A stretch of 64,000 bases of DNA, from assembly GCF_029168335.1 (NCBI RefSeq), contig NZ_JARGYC010000007.1, positions 37,287 through 101,286 on the forward strand. The letters are read 5' to 3'. The notes under the pieces were generated by a model. It was not told the origin of the DNA, ran no database searches, and saw only the letters and a program-made list of their open reading frames with translations. The translations under genes and the position numbers were made by a program. Source of the stretch: Psychromarinibacter sediminicola. Lineage in GTDB: Bacteria > Pseudomonadota > Alphaproteobacteria > Rhodobacterales > Rhodobacteraceae. This document shows positions 47,743 through 57,526 of the stretch, piece after piece. Numbering within the stretch: the stretch's first letter is position 1; every line of letters starts with the position of its first letter.

Positions 47743-48279
47743 TCAGTCGTGGATGCGCGCGACCTCCACCAGGCCCAGCTGCCGCGCCGCCGCCAGCGAC
47801 AGGATCGCGCTGTCCAGCCCCTGCGGCTGCTGGTAGGCGCGGATCGCCGCGCGGGTCCGGGCCGTCATCTCGCCGTCGATCGGCCCGCGGTAATGCCCCC
47901 GCGCCGCCAGCGCCCGCTGGAGCGACGACACGAATTCCGGCGTCAGCTCTGCCGCGCACAGGGTCTCGAACCACAGCTCGCGCCGTTCCTCGACGATCTG
48001 CTGGCGGGTCTCGGTCTTGTAGACCGCCGGATACAGCACCTTGCCGTCGGTCGACACCGAGGGCGGCTGCAGCATCACCTGCTGGGTGACCGTCTCGATC
48101 ACCGCCGGCGTCGCGTCCTGCCCGTAGCAGCCGTCGGGGTCGGCGCCCGGCGGGCCTTCGCCCCGCATCCGGATCGGCTCGGGTTCGTGAAGCTGGGTCA
48201 CGTCCGCCAGAGGCGCCTCGCCGCACCCGGCGACGGCAAGCGTGGCGCCAAGCGCCAGTCCCGTGGAAATCCTGATCAC
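47743..48279 (-). CDS. Peptidoglycan-binding-domain lipoprotein
   Basis: 178 residues. Signal peptide with a lipobox ending AVAGC (Cys19), so probably a lipid-anchored envelope protein. The C-terminal 60 residues (TPEFVSSLQRALAARGHYRGPIDGEMTARTRAAIRAYQQPQGL) form a PG_binding_1 domain. The middle is not recognised. It may anchor or sense the cell wall. Convergent with the channel gene. Confidence 0.82.
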   Translation of the reverse strand: MIRISTGLALGATLAVAGCGEAPLADVTQLHEPEPIRMRGEGPPGADPDGCYGQDATPAVIETVTQQVMLQPPSVSTDGKVLYPAVYKTETRQQIVEERRELWFETLCAAELTPEFVSSLQRALAARGHYRGPIDGEMTARTRAAIRAYQQPQGLDSAILSLAAARQLGLVEVARIHD

Positions 48280-48338
48280 TGCTCGCGCCTCTCTCGGGCC
48301 GGTTCGCTGCGGATCATAGCCGCTCGTGGCGCCGCTGC

Positions 48339-48716
48339 CTAGCCGCCTGTCCCGGGGGCCGCCGGGGCGGGGTCCTCCTGCAACAGGCTGTCGAGCAGGT
48401 GCGACAGGTCCTCGATCTCCTCGGCGATGATATGGGTGACGCCGCTCTCGCGCTGCACCCGGCCCGTCACCTTCAGAAGCCGCCCCGCGATCACCGCCCG
48501 CCGGAAGCGTTCGTAGACCTTGCGCCAGACGATCACGTTGGCCACGCCCGTCTCGTCCTCCAGCGTCACGAAGATCACCCCGTTCGCCGTGCCCGGCCGC
48601 TGCCGCACCAGCACCAGGCCCGCCACCGCCACCCGCGCGTTCCCCGGCGGCAGGTCCAGCAGGTCATGCGGGCAGCAGGAGGGCGGGCGGGGCCAGGGAT
48701 CGGGGCGCGGCTGCAT
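48339..48716 (-). pseudogene. dnaE2: C-terminal OB-fold remnant of error-prone polymerase DnaE2 (ImuC)
   Basis: 125 codons. [49 protein letters not shown] and [16 protein letters not shown] are the OB-fold nucleic acid-binding end of DnaE2, normally about residues 950-1080 of a protein over 1,000 long. No polymerase, PHP, imuA or imuB sequence exists upstream, where only 155 bases separate it from the ferredoxin gene. A LexA box starts three bases before the first ATG, which matches an internal deletion of the imuA-imuB-dnaE2 operon that kept its SOS promoter. The remnant frame is intact, so it may still make an SOS-induced OB-fold protein. Confidence 0.75.
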
Positions 48717-48718
48717 GA

Positions 48719-49194
<476 letters not shown>

Positions 49195-49195
<1 letters not shown>

Positions 49196-49983
49196 TGCGC
49201 GCCGCCGCCGCGTTCGCGCTGTGCCTTCTGGCGGTGCGGGCGGCGGCCTGCGAGATCTCTCCGGCCGACGAGACGGCCTATCCCGGCAGCGTCGTGACCG
49301 ACGCCGAGACCCGCGGCGCGATCGCCCGGGCCTGGTTCGACGCGCCCGTCGCGCGCTACCGCCACTTCGTGCTGAGCCGCGACAGCGAGCCGGAGGCGCT
49401 GTGGGTCGATGCGCCCGGCAATCACGGCAATTGCGGCCACCGGATCGTGCTTGACGACGCGCATGTCTTCGAGGACGTGGCGCCGCGGCTGGTCGATCTG
49501 GACGGCGACGGCACGAACGAGGTGATCGTGGTGCGCAGCCATGCGGGGCAGGGCGCGCAGCTGGCCGTCTATCGCTGGACCGGGCGCGACCTGGTGCTCG
49601 ACGCGGCCACGCCCTATATCGGCCGGCCGCATCGCTGGCTGGCGCCCGTGGGCGCGGCCGATCTGGACGGCGACGGGGCGATGGAGCTGGCCTATGTCGA
49701 CCGCCCGCACCTGGCCCGGATCCTGCGCGTCTGGCGCTATGCGCCGGGGCGGCTGACCGAGGTGGCCGCGGCCCGGGGGCTGAGCAACCACCGCATCGGC
49801 GAGTCTGCGATCACCGGCGGCGTCCGCGATTGCGGCGCCGGGCCGGAAATGGTCACCGCCGATGCGGCATGGGAGCATGTGATCGTGACGCGGCTGGAGG
49901 CCGGGCGGCTCGTCTCGCGCCGCGCGGGACCGTTCGACGGCGCCGGGTCGGTTGGGGCGGTGATGGCCTGCAAAACGCGCTGA
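49195..49983 (+). CDS. Secreted FG-GAP/VCBS-repeat protein
   Basis: 262 residues with a Sec signal peptide (cleavage near AAA/C at 19). Two calcium-type FG-GAP motifs, LDGDGTNEVIVV and LDGDGAMELAYV, suggest part of a beta-propeller. Probably periplasmic, with a structural or binding role. Coupled to the ferredoxin gene by a TGATG overlap, an odd pairing of cytoplasmic and exported products. Confidence 0.78.
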
Positions 49984-50021
49984 ATGTTGGAAATGTGATA
50001 TTTTCGGTGAATGATCCGCGA

Positions 50022-50603
50022 TCAATGCGCCGCAGATGTTGCGTTCGTGTCTGTCGTCTGCTCCAGCGCATCCGCCAGCGCCCCCGCGGAGACGCGCGGC
50101 AGGCGCTGCCACGGGCGGTAGGACCAGCCCACCAGCGCGCCGATCAGCGTCAGCAGCAGCGCCGGCATCGCGGCGCCGGCCAGCCGGTCGCCGCTGAGCC
50201 CGGTGGCGAGCGCCAGGCCGAAGAGCGTCGGGCCGCCGAGCAGCGACACCGCGCCGATTCCGAAAAACGCCAGCCGCCCCCAGCCGTACTCGCCGGTGAC
50301 GACCGGCAGGTCGGGGCGCGCGCGCAGCACGGCCAATACCAGCCGCCGGAACGTCGCCGCCTCGGGTCCGTCCGGCCAGCCCGCCTCCGGAACGGTCAGG
50401 GCCAGGCGGCGGGTCTCGGTGCCGGTGCGCAGATCCAGCCGCACCATGCGATTGCCGCGCGCCCGGTGCGTCACGAAGGCGGAGTCGGTGACCTCCGCCA
50501 GGGGCAGCGACCAGCCGTCCTCGGCGGTCAACTGCCCGCCGGACAGCACGTAGCGCCGCGGCGCCCGCAGCGGGGCGGGACGAAAGGCGACGTCCTCGCT
50601 CAC
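50022..50603 (-). CDS. Two-helix membrane protein of unknown function
   Basis: 193 residues, GTG start overlapping the purD stop (GTGA). The N-terminal 110 residues form a soluble, strand-rich domain (RRYVLSGGQLTAEDGWSLPLAEVTDSAFV, then RMVRLDLRTG); two transmembrane helices follow (about 118-140 and 148-166). I do not recognise a family with confidence. Translational coupling to purD is likely to be only transcriptional convenience. Confidence 0.65.
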   Translation of the reverse strand: MSEDVAFRPAPLRAPRRYVLSGGQLTAEDGWSLPLAEVTDSAFVTHRARGNRMVRLDLRTGTETRRLALTVPEAGWPDGPEAATFRRLVLAVLRARPDLPVVTGEYGWGRLAFFGIGAVSLLGGPTLFGLALATGLSGDRLAGAAMPALLLTLIGALVGWSYRPWQRLPRVSAGALADALEQTTDTNATSAAH

Positions 50604-51868
50604 CGCGCCAGCGCCCGCCAGCCGATGTCTGTCCGATACACGCCGTCGGGCCAGTCGATCCTCTCGATCATCGCGTAGACCCGGTCGCGCGCCGCCGCGA
50701 GGTCGTCGCCGCGCGCGGTCACGTTCAGCACCCGGCCCCCGTTCGCGACGATCCGGCCGTCGCGCTCGGCGGTGCCGGCGTGGAACACCATGTGCATCGA
50801 ATCCTCGGGCAGCGATTCCAGCCCGGCGATCGTGCCGCCCTTCTCGTAGGCGCCCGGATACCCGTTCGCCGCCATCACCACGGTCATCGCGTGATCGTCG
50901 GCCCAGTTGACGCGGGCCTCGCCCAGCGCGCCGCGCGCGCAGGCGATCATCAGGTCCAGCGCCTGCGCCCCCAGCCGCATCATCAGCACCTGGCATTCCG
51001 GGTCGCCAAAGCGGACGTTGTATTCCACCAGCCGCGGCGCCCCGTCCGCGATCATCAGCCCGGCGTAAAGCACCCCCTGGTAAGGCGTGCCGCGCCGCGC
51101 CATCTCGGCGACGCAGGGCTTCACGATCTCGTCCAGCGCCCGGCGCTCCACCTCGGGCGAGAGCACCGGGGCCGGCGAATAAGCGCCCATGCCGCCGGTA
51201 TTGGGGCCGGTATCGCCCTCGCCGATGCGCTTGTGGTCCTGGGCGGTGCCGATGGGCAGGACGTCCGCGCCGTCGCAGAGGACGAAGAACGAGGCTTCCT
51301 CGCCGGTCATGAATTCCTCGATCACCACCTCGGCGCCGGCGTCGCCGAAGGCGCCGCCGAACATCTCGTCGATGGCATCGGTCGCCTGGTCCACCGTCTC
51401 GGCCACGATCACCCCCTTGCCGGCGGCCAGCCCGTCGGCCTTGACCACGATGGGCGCGCCCTGCGCCGCGACGTAGTCCTTCGCCGGCTGCGCCGCGTCG
51501 AACCGCGCCCAGGCCGCGGTGGGCGCGCCGCAGGCATCGCAGATCTCCTTGGTGAAGCGCTTCGACGCCTCCAGCTCGGCCGCGGCCTTCGACGGGCCGA
51601 AGCACAGGATGCCGGCGGCGCGCAGGTCGTCCGCCACGCCGGCCGCGAGCGGCGCCTCCGGCCCCACGATCACGAAATCCACCGAGTTGGCGACGGAGAA
51701 ATCCACCACCCGCGCGCCGTCCTCGATGTCGAGCCGGGCGCATTCGGCGATCTCGGCGATCCCGGCATTGCCCGGCGCCACGATCAGCCGGTCGCAGGCG
51801 GGGTTCTGCATCGCGGCCCAGGCCAGCGCATGCTCGCGCCCGCCGCCGCCGAGGATGAGGATGTTCAT
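50600..51868 (-). CDS. purD: Phosphoribosylamine-glycine ligase
   Basis: 422 residues. Second step of purine synthesis. ATP-grasp enzyme: the N-terminal MNILILGGGGREHALAW, the ATP-binding KADGLAAGKGV, the HKRIGEGDTGPNTGGMGAYSP stretch and the metal-binding EYNVRFGDPE are intact. The Met at 51868 starts the family N-terminus; the 19-residue upstream extension does not. Divergent from pfpI. Confidence 0.96.
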   Translation of the reverse strand: MNILILGGGGREHALAWAAMQNPACDRLIVAPGNAGIAEIAECARLDIEDGARVVDFSVANSVDFVIVGPEAPLAAGVADDLRAAGILCFGPSKAAAELEASKRFTKEICDACGAPTAAWARFDAAQPAKDYVAAQGAPIVVKADGLAAGKGVIVAETVDQATDAIDEMFGGAFGDAGAEVVIEEFMTGEEASFFVLCDGADVLPIGTAQDHKRIGEGDTGPNTGGMGAYSPAPVLSPEVERRALDEIVKPCVAEMARRGTPYQGVLYAGLMIADGAPRLVEYNVRFGDPECQVLMMRLGAQALDLMIACARGALGEARVNWADDHAMTVVMAANGYPGAYEKGGTIAGLESLPEDSMHMVFHAGTAERDGRIVANGGRVLNVTARGDDLAAARDRVYAMIERIDWPDGVYRTDIGWRALAR

Positions 51869-51999
51869 GGACCGCTCCCGTTGCCGCTCGGGCGCCTGAT
51901 TAGGCAAGCGCGCGCGCAGAGGCAAGCGACGGCGGAACCGGCGGGCGGCGCGGCACGTTTGCCCGGCAACACGATCTCAGGACAATCCGGAGGACGAAG

Positions 52000-52560
52000 A
52001 TGCCTGGCATTCACGGAAAGCGGGTCGCCATCCTTGCGACCCATGGATTCGAACAGTCGGAACTGGAGGCCCCGCTTCACAAGCTGCGCGACGCGGGCGC
52101 GGAGGTGCATGTGATCGCGCCGCAGGCCGGCGAGATCACCGGCTGGGACACCGACGACTGGGGCCGCCCGGTCAAGGTGGACCGCCCGCTGAAGGACGCG
52201 AAAGCGGCCGATTACGACGCGCTGGTGCTGCCCGGCGGGCAGATCAACCCCGACCTGCTGCGGGTCGAGCCCGACGCGCTGGCCTTCATCAAGGCGGTCT
52301 TCGACGCCGGCAAGGTCGTCGGCGCGATCTGCCACGCGCCCTGGCTGCTGATCGAGACCGGCATCGCGCATGGCCGGGCGATGACCTCGTACCACTCGAT
52401 CCGCACCGACGTGGAGAATGCGGGCGGGATCTGGGAGGACAGCGCCGTGGTCTGCGAGACCGGCCTCGTCACCAGCCGCAACCCCGGCGATCTGGACCCG
52501 TTCTGCGACAAGCTGATCGAGGAGATCGCCGAAGGGCGGCACGAGCGCAAGGCCGCCTGA
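52000..52560 (+). CDS. DJ-1/PfpI family protein
   Basis: 186 residues. Nucleophile-elbow Cys111 in GAICHAPW with the partner Glu21 (FEQSELEAP), as in PfpI/YhbO stress proteins (proposed glyoxalase, deglycase or protease activities, debated). Start preceded by GGAGG. No operon partner apparent, as 37 bases separate it from xseA, which could be co-transcribed. Confidence 0.88.
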   Translation: MPGIHGKRVAILATHGFEQSELEAPLHKLRDAGAEVHVIAPQAGEITGWDTDDWGRPVKVDRPLKDAKAADYDALVLPGGQINPDLLRVEPDALAFIKAVFDAGKVVGAICHAPWLLIETGIAHGRAMTSYHSIRTDVENAGGIWEDSAVVCETGLVTSRNPGDLDPFCDKLIEEIAEGRHERKAA

Positions 52561-52597
52561 CTTTTCCTTCGCGGCCGGATCGGGCATGGTCGCGGCC

Positions 52598-54145
52598 ATG
52601 TCCGACCTGATCGACGATCCGACCCCGGGCGAGAACGCCCACGAATACACCGTCTCGGAGATCTCCGGGGCGGTGAAGCGCGTTCTGGAGGGCGAGTTCG
52701 GCCGCGTCCGGGTGAAGGGCGAGGTGGGTCGCGTCTTCGCCGCCCGCTCGGGGCATCTGTATTTCGACATCAAGGACGACCGCAACGTGCTGGCCGCCGT
52801 GTCCTGGAAGGGGCAGGTGGCGCGGCTGACGGTGAAGCCCGAGGAAGGCATGGAGGTCGTCGCGACGGGGCGGCTGACCACCTTCGGCTCGCAGTCCAAG
52901 TACCAGCTGAACGTCGAGGAGGTGCGCCCCGCCGGGGTCGGCGCGCTGATGGCGATGCTGGAAAAGCGCAAGAAGGCGCTGGCCGCCGAGGGGCTGTTCG
53001 AGGAGTCGCGGAAGAAACCGCTGCCGTATCTGCCCGAGGTGATCGGGGTCGTCACCTCGCCGTCGGGCGCGGTGATCCGGGACATCCTGCACCGGCTGCG
53101 CGACCGGTTCCCACGCAAGGTGCTGATCTGGCCCGTCGCGGTGCAGGGCGAGCGCTGCGCGCCCGAGGTAACGCGGGCGATCGAGGGGTTCAACGGCCTG
53201 ACGCCGGGGGGCGCGCTGCCGCGGCCCGACCTGATCATCGTCGCCCGCGGCGGCGGGTCGATCGAGGATCTGTGGGGCTTCAACGAGGAAAGCGTCGCCC
53301 GGGCGGCGGCGGCCAGCGCGATCCCGCTGATCTCGGCGGTGGGGCACGAGACCGACACCACGCTGATCGATTACGTGTCGGACCGGCGGGCGCCGACGCC
53401 GACCGCGGCGGCGGAGCTGGCGGTGCCGGTGCGGATGGAGCTGATGGCCTGGGCCGACCAGCAGGAGGCCCGGCTGAGCCGCGCGATGACCGAGGCCGTG
53501 GGCCGGCGCCGGCAGCGGCTGGGCGACGTGAGCCGCGCGCTGCCGCGGCCCGAGACGCTGGTGGCGCAGGCGCGGCAGCGGCTCGACTGGGCCGGCGACC
53601 GGCTGGAGCGGGCGATGGAGACCGGCCGCGAGCGGCGGCGGGCGCGGCTCGCCGAGGCGGCGGTGCATCTGCGGCCCGGTGTGCTGCGCCGGCGGGTCGA
53701 GGAGCAGGGCCGCGCGGCGGCGGCCTGCGGGCGGCGGCTGGAGCCGGCGCTGTGGCGGCTGGTGCGGGAAAAGGAGCGGGCGCTGTCGGGGACGGCCGGG
53801 CGGCTGCGCGGCTCGGTCCTGCGGCGCGACCTGGCGCGGCAGCGCGAGGCCTTCGGCGCGGCGGTGCGGCGGCTGGCGGCGGCCGGGCGGGCGCAGGTGG
53901 CGGGCTGGACCGACCGGCTGGAGGGGCTGGAACGGCTGCGCCAGAGCCTGGGCTACCGGGAGACGCTGAAGCGGGGCTACGCGGTCGTGCGGGGCGAGGG
54001 CCGGGTGGTGACCCGGAAGGAGGAGGCCGAGGCGGCGGCGGGGCTGGAGATCGAGTTCATGGACGGCCGGCTGAAGCTCGGCGGGACGGCCGGGCGGCGG
54101 TCGAAAGGCGGCGGGGAGCCGCCGGAGCAGGGGGAACTGTTCTGA
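52598..54145 (+). CDS. xseA: Exodeoxyribonuclease VII large subunit
   Basis: 515 residues from MSDLIDD; a start 12 bases upstream is possible. N-terminal OB-fold (YTVSEISGAVKRVLEGEFGRVRVKGEV), the catalytic domain with GVVTSPSGAVIRDI and ARGGGSIEDLW...AVGHETDTTLIDYVSD, then a long Arg-rich coiled-coil region (about 290-470). Cleaves single-stranded DNA in both directions with XseB. The C-terminal half is strikingly Arg/Ala/Gly rich. Confidence 0.95.
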   Translation: MSDLIDDPTPGENAHEYTVSEISGAVKRVLEGEFGRVRVKGEVGRVFAARSGHLYFDIKDDRNVLAAVSWKGQVARLTVKPEEGMEVVATGRLTTFGSQSKYQLNVEEVRPAGVGALMAMLEKRKKALAAEGLFEESRKKPLPYLPEVIGVVTSPSGAVIRDILHRLRDRFPRKVLIWPVAVQGERCAPEVTRAIEGFNGLTPGGALPRPDLIIVARGGGSIEDLWGFNEESVARAAAASAIPLISAVGHETDTTLIDYVSDRRAPTPTAAAELAVPVRMELMAWADQQEARLSRAMTEAVGRRRQRLGDVSRALPRPETLVAQARQRLDWAGDRLERAMETGRERRRARLAEAAVHLRPGVLRRRVEEQGRAAAACGRRLEPALWRLVREKERALSGTAGRLRGSVLRRDLARQREAFGAAVRRLAAAGRAQVAGWTDRLEGLERLRQSLGYRETLKRGYAVVRGEGRVVTRKEEAEAAAGLEIEFMDGRLKLGGTAGRRSKGGGEPPEQGELF

Positions 54146-54505
54146 AGGCGTCCAAGGGTGTCCGAGGTTGGACGGGGGTCTAACTGTCTGTAATTTATAC
54201 AGATAGCGGTAACAGGGTTTGGTCCGGACGCGCGGCAGGACACGGCCTTTTCGGCTTTTGCCGGATAGCGGCCCCTGGCGAGTGGGACGCCGTGCAGCGC
54301 CGACCCGCCGGGGCGCGGTCGAGCCTTGCGATGCCGGAGACATAAGCATCAAGGTCGGACACTTGGCACCGTCCTCGCCAGAAGCGCCGCCCCGGGGGGG
54401 CGGGGCGGCGCTGCACGGCGTTCCGCCGCGCGAAGCAGGTGGGGATGCCCCGCGGCTGATCCAGTGTCTTGTCGTGCGGCTTCAGTCACGCTGCACGGCG
54501 TCCTC
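54146..54505. other. Gene-free 360-bp region rich in inverted repeats
   Basis: No coding gene is supported. An AT-rich 17-bp inverted repeat (TCTGTA/TACAGA, five-base centre) lies near 54188. A 12-bp stem AGCGCCGCCCCG/CGGGGCGGCGCT is at 54383-54412. GGACGCCGTGCAGCG at 54285-54299 recurs as a perfect inverted copy at 54489-54503, and most of it again at about 54409. The 219-bp span between the outer copies could be a small decayed element. Confidence 0.55.
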
Positions 54506-54901
54506 CTACACCCCCACATCCGGCCCGCGACAGACCAGCGGCTCCTCGCTGTTCTCGACCTCGTAGAGCTCGCGGCCGGTCTCGGAGCCCATGAAGACGG
54601 CCGAGAGGCGGCCGCCGCTTTCGGTGAAGCGCCAGCATTTCGGGGTGGTGTCGTGTTCGTAGACGAAGCAGATGTTCTCGCCCTCGGCGTACCAGTAGCC
54701 GTCCCAGCACTCGTCGCCGAGATAGGCCCAGCGGACCTGGCGGTTGGGCAGGTATTGCTCGATCCCGTAGGCCTCGCCCTGGTCGTGATAGGTCAGGGTG
54801 CGGCCGGTGACGTAGGATTCGAACTCTTCGGCGGTCATCGCGTCCTGCGCCGCCGCGGGGGCGGCGAGGGACAGGGCGAGGAGGAAACTGATCGGGCGCA
54901 T
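54506..54901 (-). CDS. Small exported Trp/Cys-containing protein of unknown function
   Basis: 131 residues from MRPISFLLAL with a signal peptide (cleavage near AAAQ/D, about 19-20). The mature part has MTAEEFESYVTGRTLTYHD, then CWDGYWYAEGENICFVYE and CWRF, with four cysteines that could make two disulfides. Probably periplasmic. Similar short proteins occur in rhodobacteria by recall, without function. A start 42 bases upstream would lose the clean signal peptide. Confidence 0.7.
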   Translation of the reverse strand: MRPISFLLALSLAAPAAAQDAMTAEEFESYVTGRTLTYHDQGEAYGIEQYLPNRQVRWAYLGDECWDGYWYAEGENICFVYEHDTTPKCWRFTESGGRLSAVFMGSETGRELYEVENSEEPLVCRGPDVGV

Positions 54902-54949
54902 GGGGGCAGGTTGCCAGAAACGCGGGCCGCGGGCCAGTGACATCGCGCC

Positions 54950-56011
54950 TCATTCGGCGGCGTACTGCGCATCCCCTTTCGGCTGCCAGCGGGCGACGCG
55001 GCGGTCCATCACCCGGCGCCAGAGCGCGGGGACGAGCGCGAGCGTCGCCATGGCGGGCAGGCTGCGGGGCAGTATCGGCGCCTCCTGCGCCGAGGGCAGG
55101 CGCAGCTCGGGATAGGGGCGCGACGGGTGCGCGTGGTGGTCGGAATGGCGCGGCGCGTTCAGCATCATGTGGCTCGTCAGCCAGTGCGGCGCGTTCCAGC
55201 TGTGCTGCGGGCCGACGGGCTCGTAGCGGCCGTCGGGGCGTTTGGCGCGGGTGAGGCCATAGTGCTGGACGTAGTCGGATAGCAGAAGCTGCGCCTGCGC
55301 GTAGGCGGCGAGCGCCAGGTGGGCGGCGATGCCGGGCAGCCCGGCGATGGCGCCCGACAGCGCCAGCCAGAAGGCGGCGCCGGTGAGGTAGAGCGCGTAA
55401 GGGTTGAGGCGCTTGCCGACGCGGCGGCTGCGCGCGGTCTCGGCCGCGAGGCCGGCGCGGAACGAGCCGATCCAGGCGCGGGGGAGAAAGCGCCAGTAGC
55501 TCTCGCCCAGGCGGGCCGAATTCGGGTCGCCCGGCGTGGCGACGTGGACGTGATGCACCAGCGGATGCGCCGAGGCGTGGTGGCCGAAGAGCAGCGAGAT
55601 ATAGACCCACTTGCCCAGCAGCGACAGGCGCCGGTCGCCGCGATGGATCAGCTCGTGCGCGTTGGAGTTGGAGACCTGGCCCATGAAGAGCCCCGCGCCG
55701 AGGAACAGCATGAGGCGTTCGAGGACGGTCAGGCCGGGCGTGGCAAGGGCGTGGACGGCGAGGATCAGCAGGGCGAAGTGCGAGATCGCGAGGACGACGG
55801 AGAGGCGGTCGTGGGCCGGGAACTCGACGCCTTCCGGGGCGGCGGCGGCGACGATCTCGTCCAGGAGGTAGGCGAGCGCCGTCATGTAGAGGAGCGCGGC
55901 CCAGGTGAACGGGGTGCCGCAAAGGGCGGCCCCGGCCAGCAGCGGCACGGGGGCGAGGCTCGCCAGGGTGAAGGCGAGGCCGGGGGTCGTGGTGGCGGTT
56001 CGGTCGGGCAC
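54950..56011 (-). CDS. alkB: AlkB-like membrane di-iron alkane monooxygenase
   Basis: 353 residues. Integral membrane di-iron enzyme with the histidine boxes of alkane 1-monooxygenases: HELIHR at 119-124, HHVHVATPGD at 153-162, RHSDHH at 288-293, plus the YVQHYGLTR segment at 247-255. Hydroxylates medium-chain alkanes or related substrates at the terminal carbon, with rubredoxin as the usual electron donor. No rubredoxin or rubredoxin reductase gene is in the window. Confidence 0.9.
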   Translation of the reverse strand: MPDRTATTTPGLAFTLASLAPVPLLAGAALCGTPFTWAALLYMTALAYLLDEIVAAAAPEGVEFPAHDRLSVVLAISHFALLILAVHALATPGLTVLERLMLFLGAGLFMGQVSNSNAHELIHRGDRRLSLLGKWVYISLLFGHHASAHPLVHHVHVATPGDPNSARLGESYWRFLPRAWIGSFRAGLAAETARSRRVGKRLNPYALYLTGAAFWLALSGAIAGLPGIAAHLALAAYAQAQLLLSDYVQHYGLTRAKRPDGRYEPVGPQHSWNAPHWLTSHMMLNAPRHSDHHAHPSRPYPELRLPSAQEAPILPRSLPAMATLALVPALWRRVMDRRVARWQPKGDAQYAAE

Positions 56012-56184
56012 GTCGTCGGGGCCTGTTCGGTGGTCCGGTTCGGGCAGGATCTGTCATGCCATTTCGGCGGCATGATGGCGAGGGTGGCGGCATTTCGGGG
56101 GCATCCGGCGGCGTCGCTGTGCCCGGGCCTTCCATCCGCCCGCGGAACGGATTACCTCGGGCCGAGAGCAAGGAAAGAAGCGAC

Positions 56185-57513
56185 ATGTCCTTTTTCGGCA
56201 AGCTGAAAGACCGGCTGTTCAAGTCCTCCTCGAAGCTGGAGGAGGGGCTGGACGCCATCGTGGAGGAAGGCGGCGAGGCGGACGAGGCGCCGGAGCCCGC
56301 GCCCGAGCCGGAGCCCGCGCCCGAACCGCGCCCCGAGCCCGAGCCGGCCCCCGTGCCCGACGCGCCCGAGCCGGAACCGGAGCCGGAACCGCAGCCGGTG
56401 CCGCCCGAACCGGAGCCGGCGCCCGGCCCGGAACCGGAAGAGGTGCCCGACCCCGAACCGGCCCCCGAACCGGCCCCCGGCCCGGAGCCCGCGCCTGTGC
56501 CCGAGCCCGAGCCGGTGCCGCCCGGCCCGTCCGAGGTGCCGCCCGCCGCGCCGCCCGAACAGCCGGTGCAGCCCGAGCCGATCCCGATGGATCTGCCCCA
56601 GGAGATGCCGGCGGAGCGGCCGGGGCTTCTCGGCCGGCTGATGGGGCGCGGCAGCAAGCCCGTCGTCCGCCGGGTGCTCGACGACGACATGCTGGAAAGC
56701 CTGGAGGATCTGCTGATCACCGCCGATATAGGGGTGGACACCGCGCTGCGCGTCACCTCGAACATGGCCGAGGGGCGGTTCGGGCAGAAGCTCTCGGCCG
56801 AAGAGATCAAGCGGCTGCTGGCCAGCGAGATCGGGCGGATCATGGAGACGGTGGCCAAGCCCCTGCCGATCTACCCGAAGAAGCCGCAGGTGGTGCTGGT
56901 GGTGGGCGTGAACGGCTCGGGCAAGACCACCACGATCGGCAAGCTGGCGAGCCAGTTCAACGGCGCCGGCAAGTCGGTGGTGATCGCCGCCTGCGACACC
57001 TTCCGCGCGGCGGCGGTGGAGCAGCTGCAGGTCTGGGGCGAGCGCGCCGGCGTGCCGGTGCTGACCGCGCCGCAGGGGACGGATCCGGCGAGCCTGGCCT
57101 TCGACGCGATGGTCAAGGCCGAGACCGAGGGCGCGGACCTTCTGATGATCGACACCGCCGGGCGGCTGCAGAACCGCGCCGACCTGATGGAGGAGCTGGC
57201 CAAGATCGTCCGCGTGATCCGCAAGAAGGACCCCGAGGCGCCGCACAACACGCTGCTGGTGCTGGACGCGACCACGGGGCAGAACGCGCTGAACCAGGTG
57301 GAGACGTTCCAGAAGATGGCCGACGTGACCGGGCTGGTGATGACCAAGCTGGACGGCACCGCGAAGGGCGGCGTGCTGGTGGCGCTGGCCGACCGCTTCG
57401 GGCTGCCGATCCACGCGATCGGGGTGGGCGAGCAGATCGACGACCTGGCGCCGTTCGACCCGCAGGAATTCGCCGCGGCGCTGACCGGGCTGGAGGCGGA
57501 GCGGGCGGCGTGA
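56185..57513 (+). CDS. ftsY: Signal recognition particle receptor FtsY
   Basis: 442 residues from MSFFGKLKDRL. An acidic, proline-rich A domain (about 30-145) made of PEPAPEPE-type repeats replaces the usual acidic domain. The N and G domains follow: GVNGSGKTTT (G1, about 245), DTFRAAA, DTAGRLQN, TKLDGTAKGG. It receives SRP-ribosome complexes and passes them to SecYEG. The start at 56185 follows GGAAAGAAGCGAC; an upstream in-frame ATG (56056) adds non-conserved residues. Confidence 0.95.
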   Translation: MSFFGKLKDRLFKSSSKLEEGLDAIVEEGGEADEAPEPAPEPEPAPEPRPEPEPAPVPDAPEPEPEPEPQPVPPEPEPAPGPEPEEVPDPEPAPEPAPGPEPAPVPEPEPVPPGPSEVPPAAPPEQPVQPEPIPMDLPQEMPAERPGLLGRLMGRGSKPVVRRVLDDDMLESLEDLLITADIGVDTALRVTSNMAEGRFGQKLSAEEIKRLLASEIGRIMETVAKPLPIYPKKPQVVLVVGVNGSGKTTTIGKLASQFNGAGKSVVIAACDTFRAAAVEQLQVWGERAGVPVLTAPQGTDPASLAFDAMVKAETEGADLLMIDTAGRLQNRADLMEELAKIVRVIRKKDPEAPHNTLLVLDATTGQNALNQVETFQKMADVTGLVMTKLDGTAKGGVLVALADRFGLPIHAIGVGEQIDDLAPFDPQEFAAALTGLEAERAA

Positions 57514-57526
57514 GCCGGCGGCGGCG

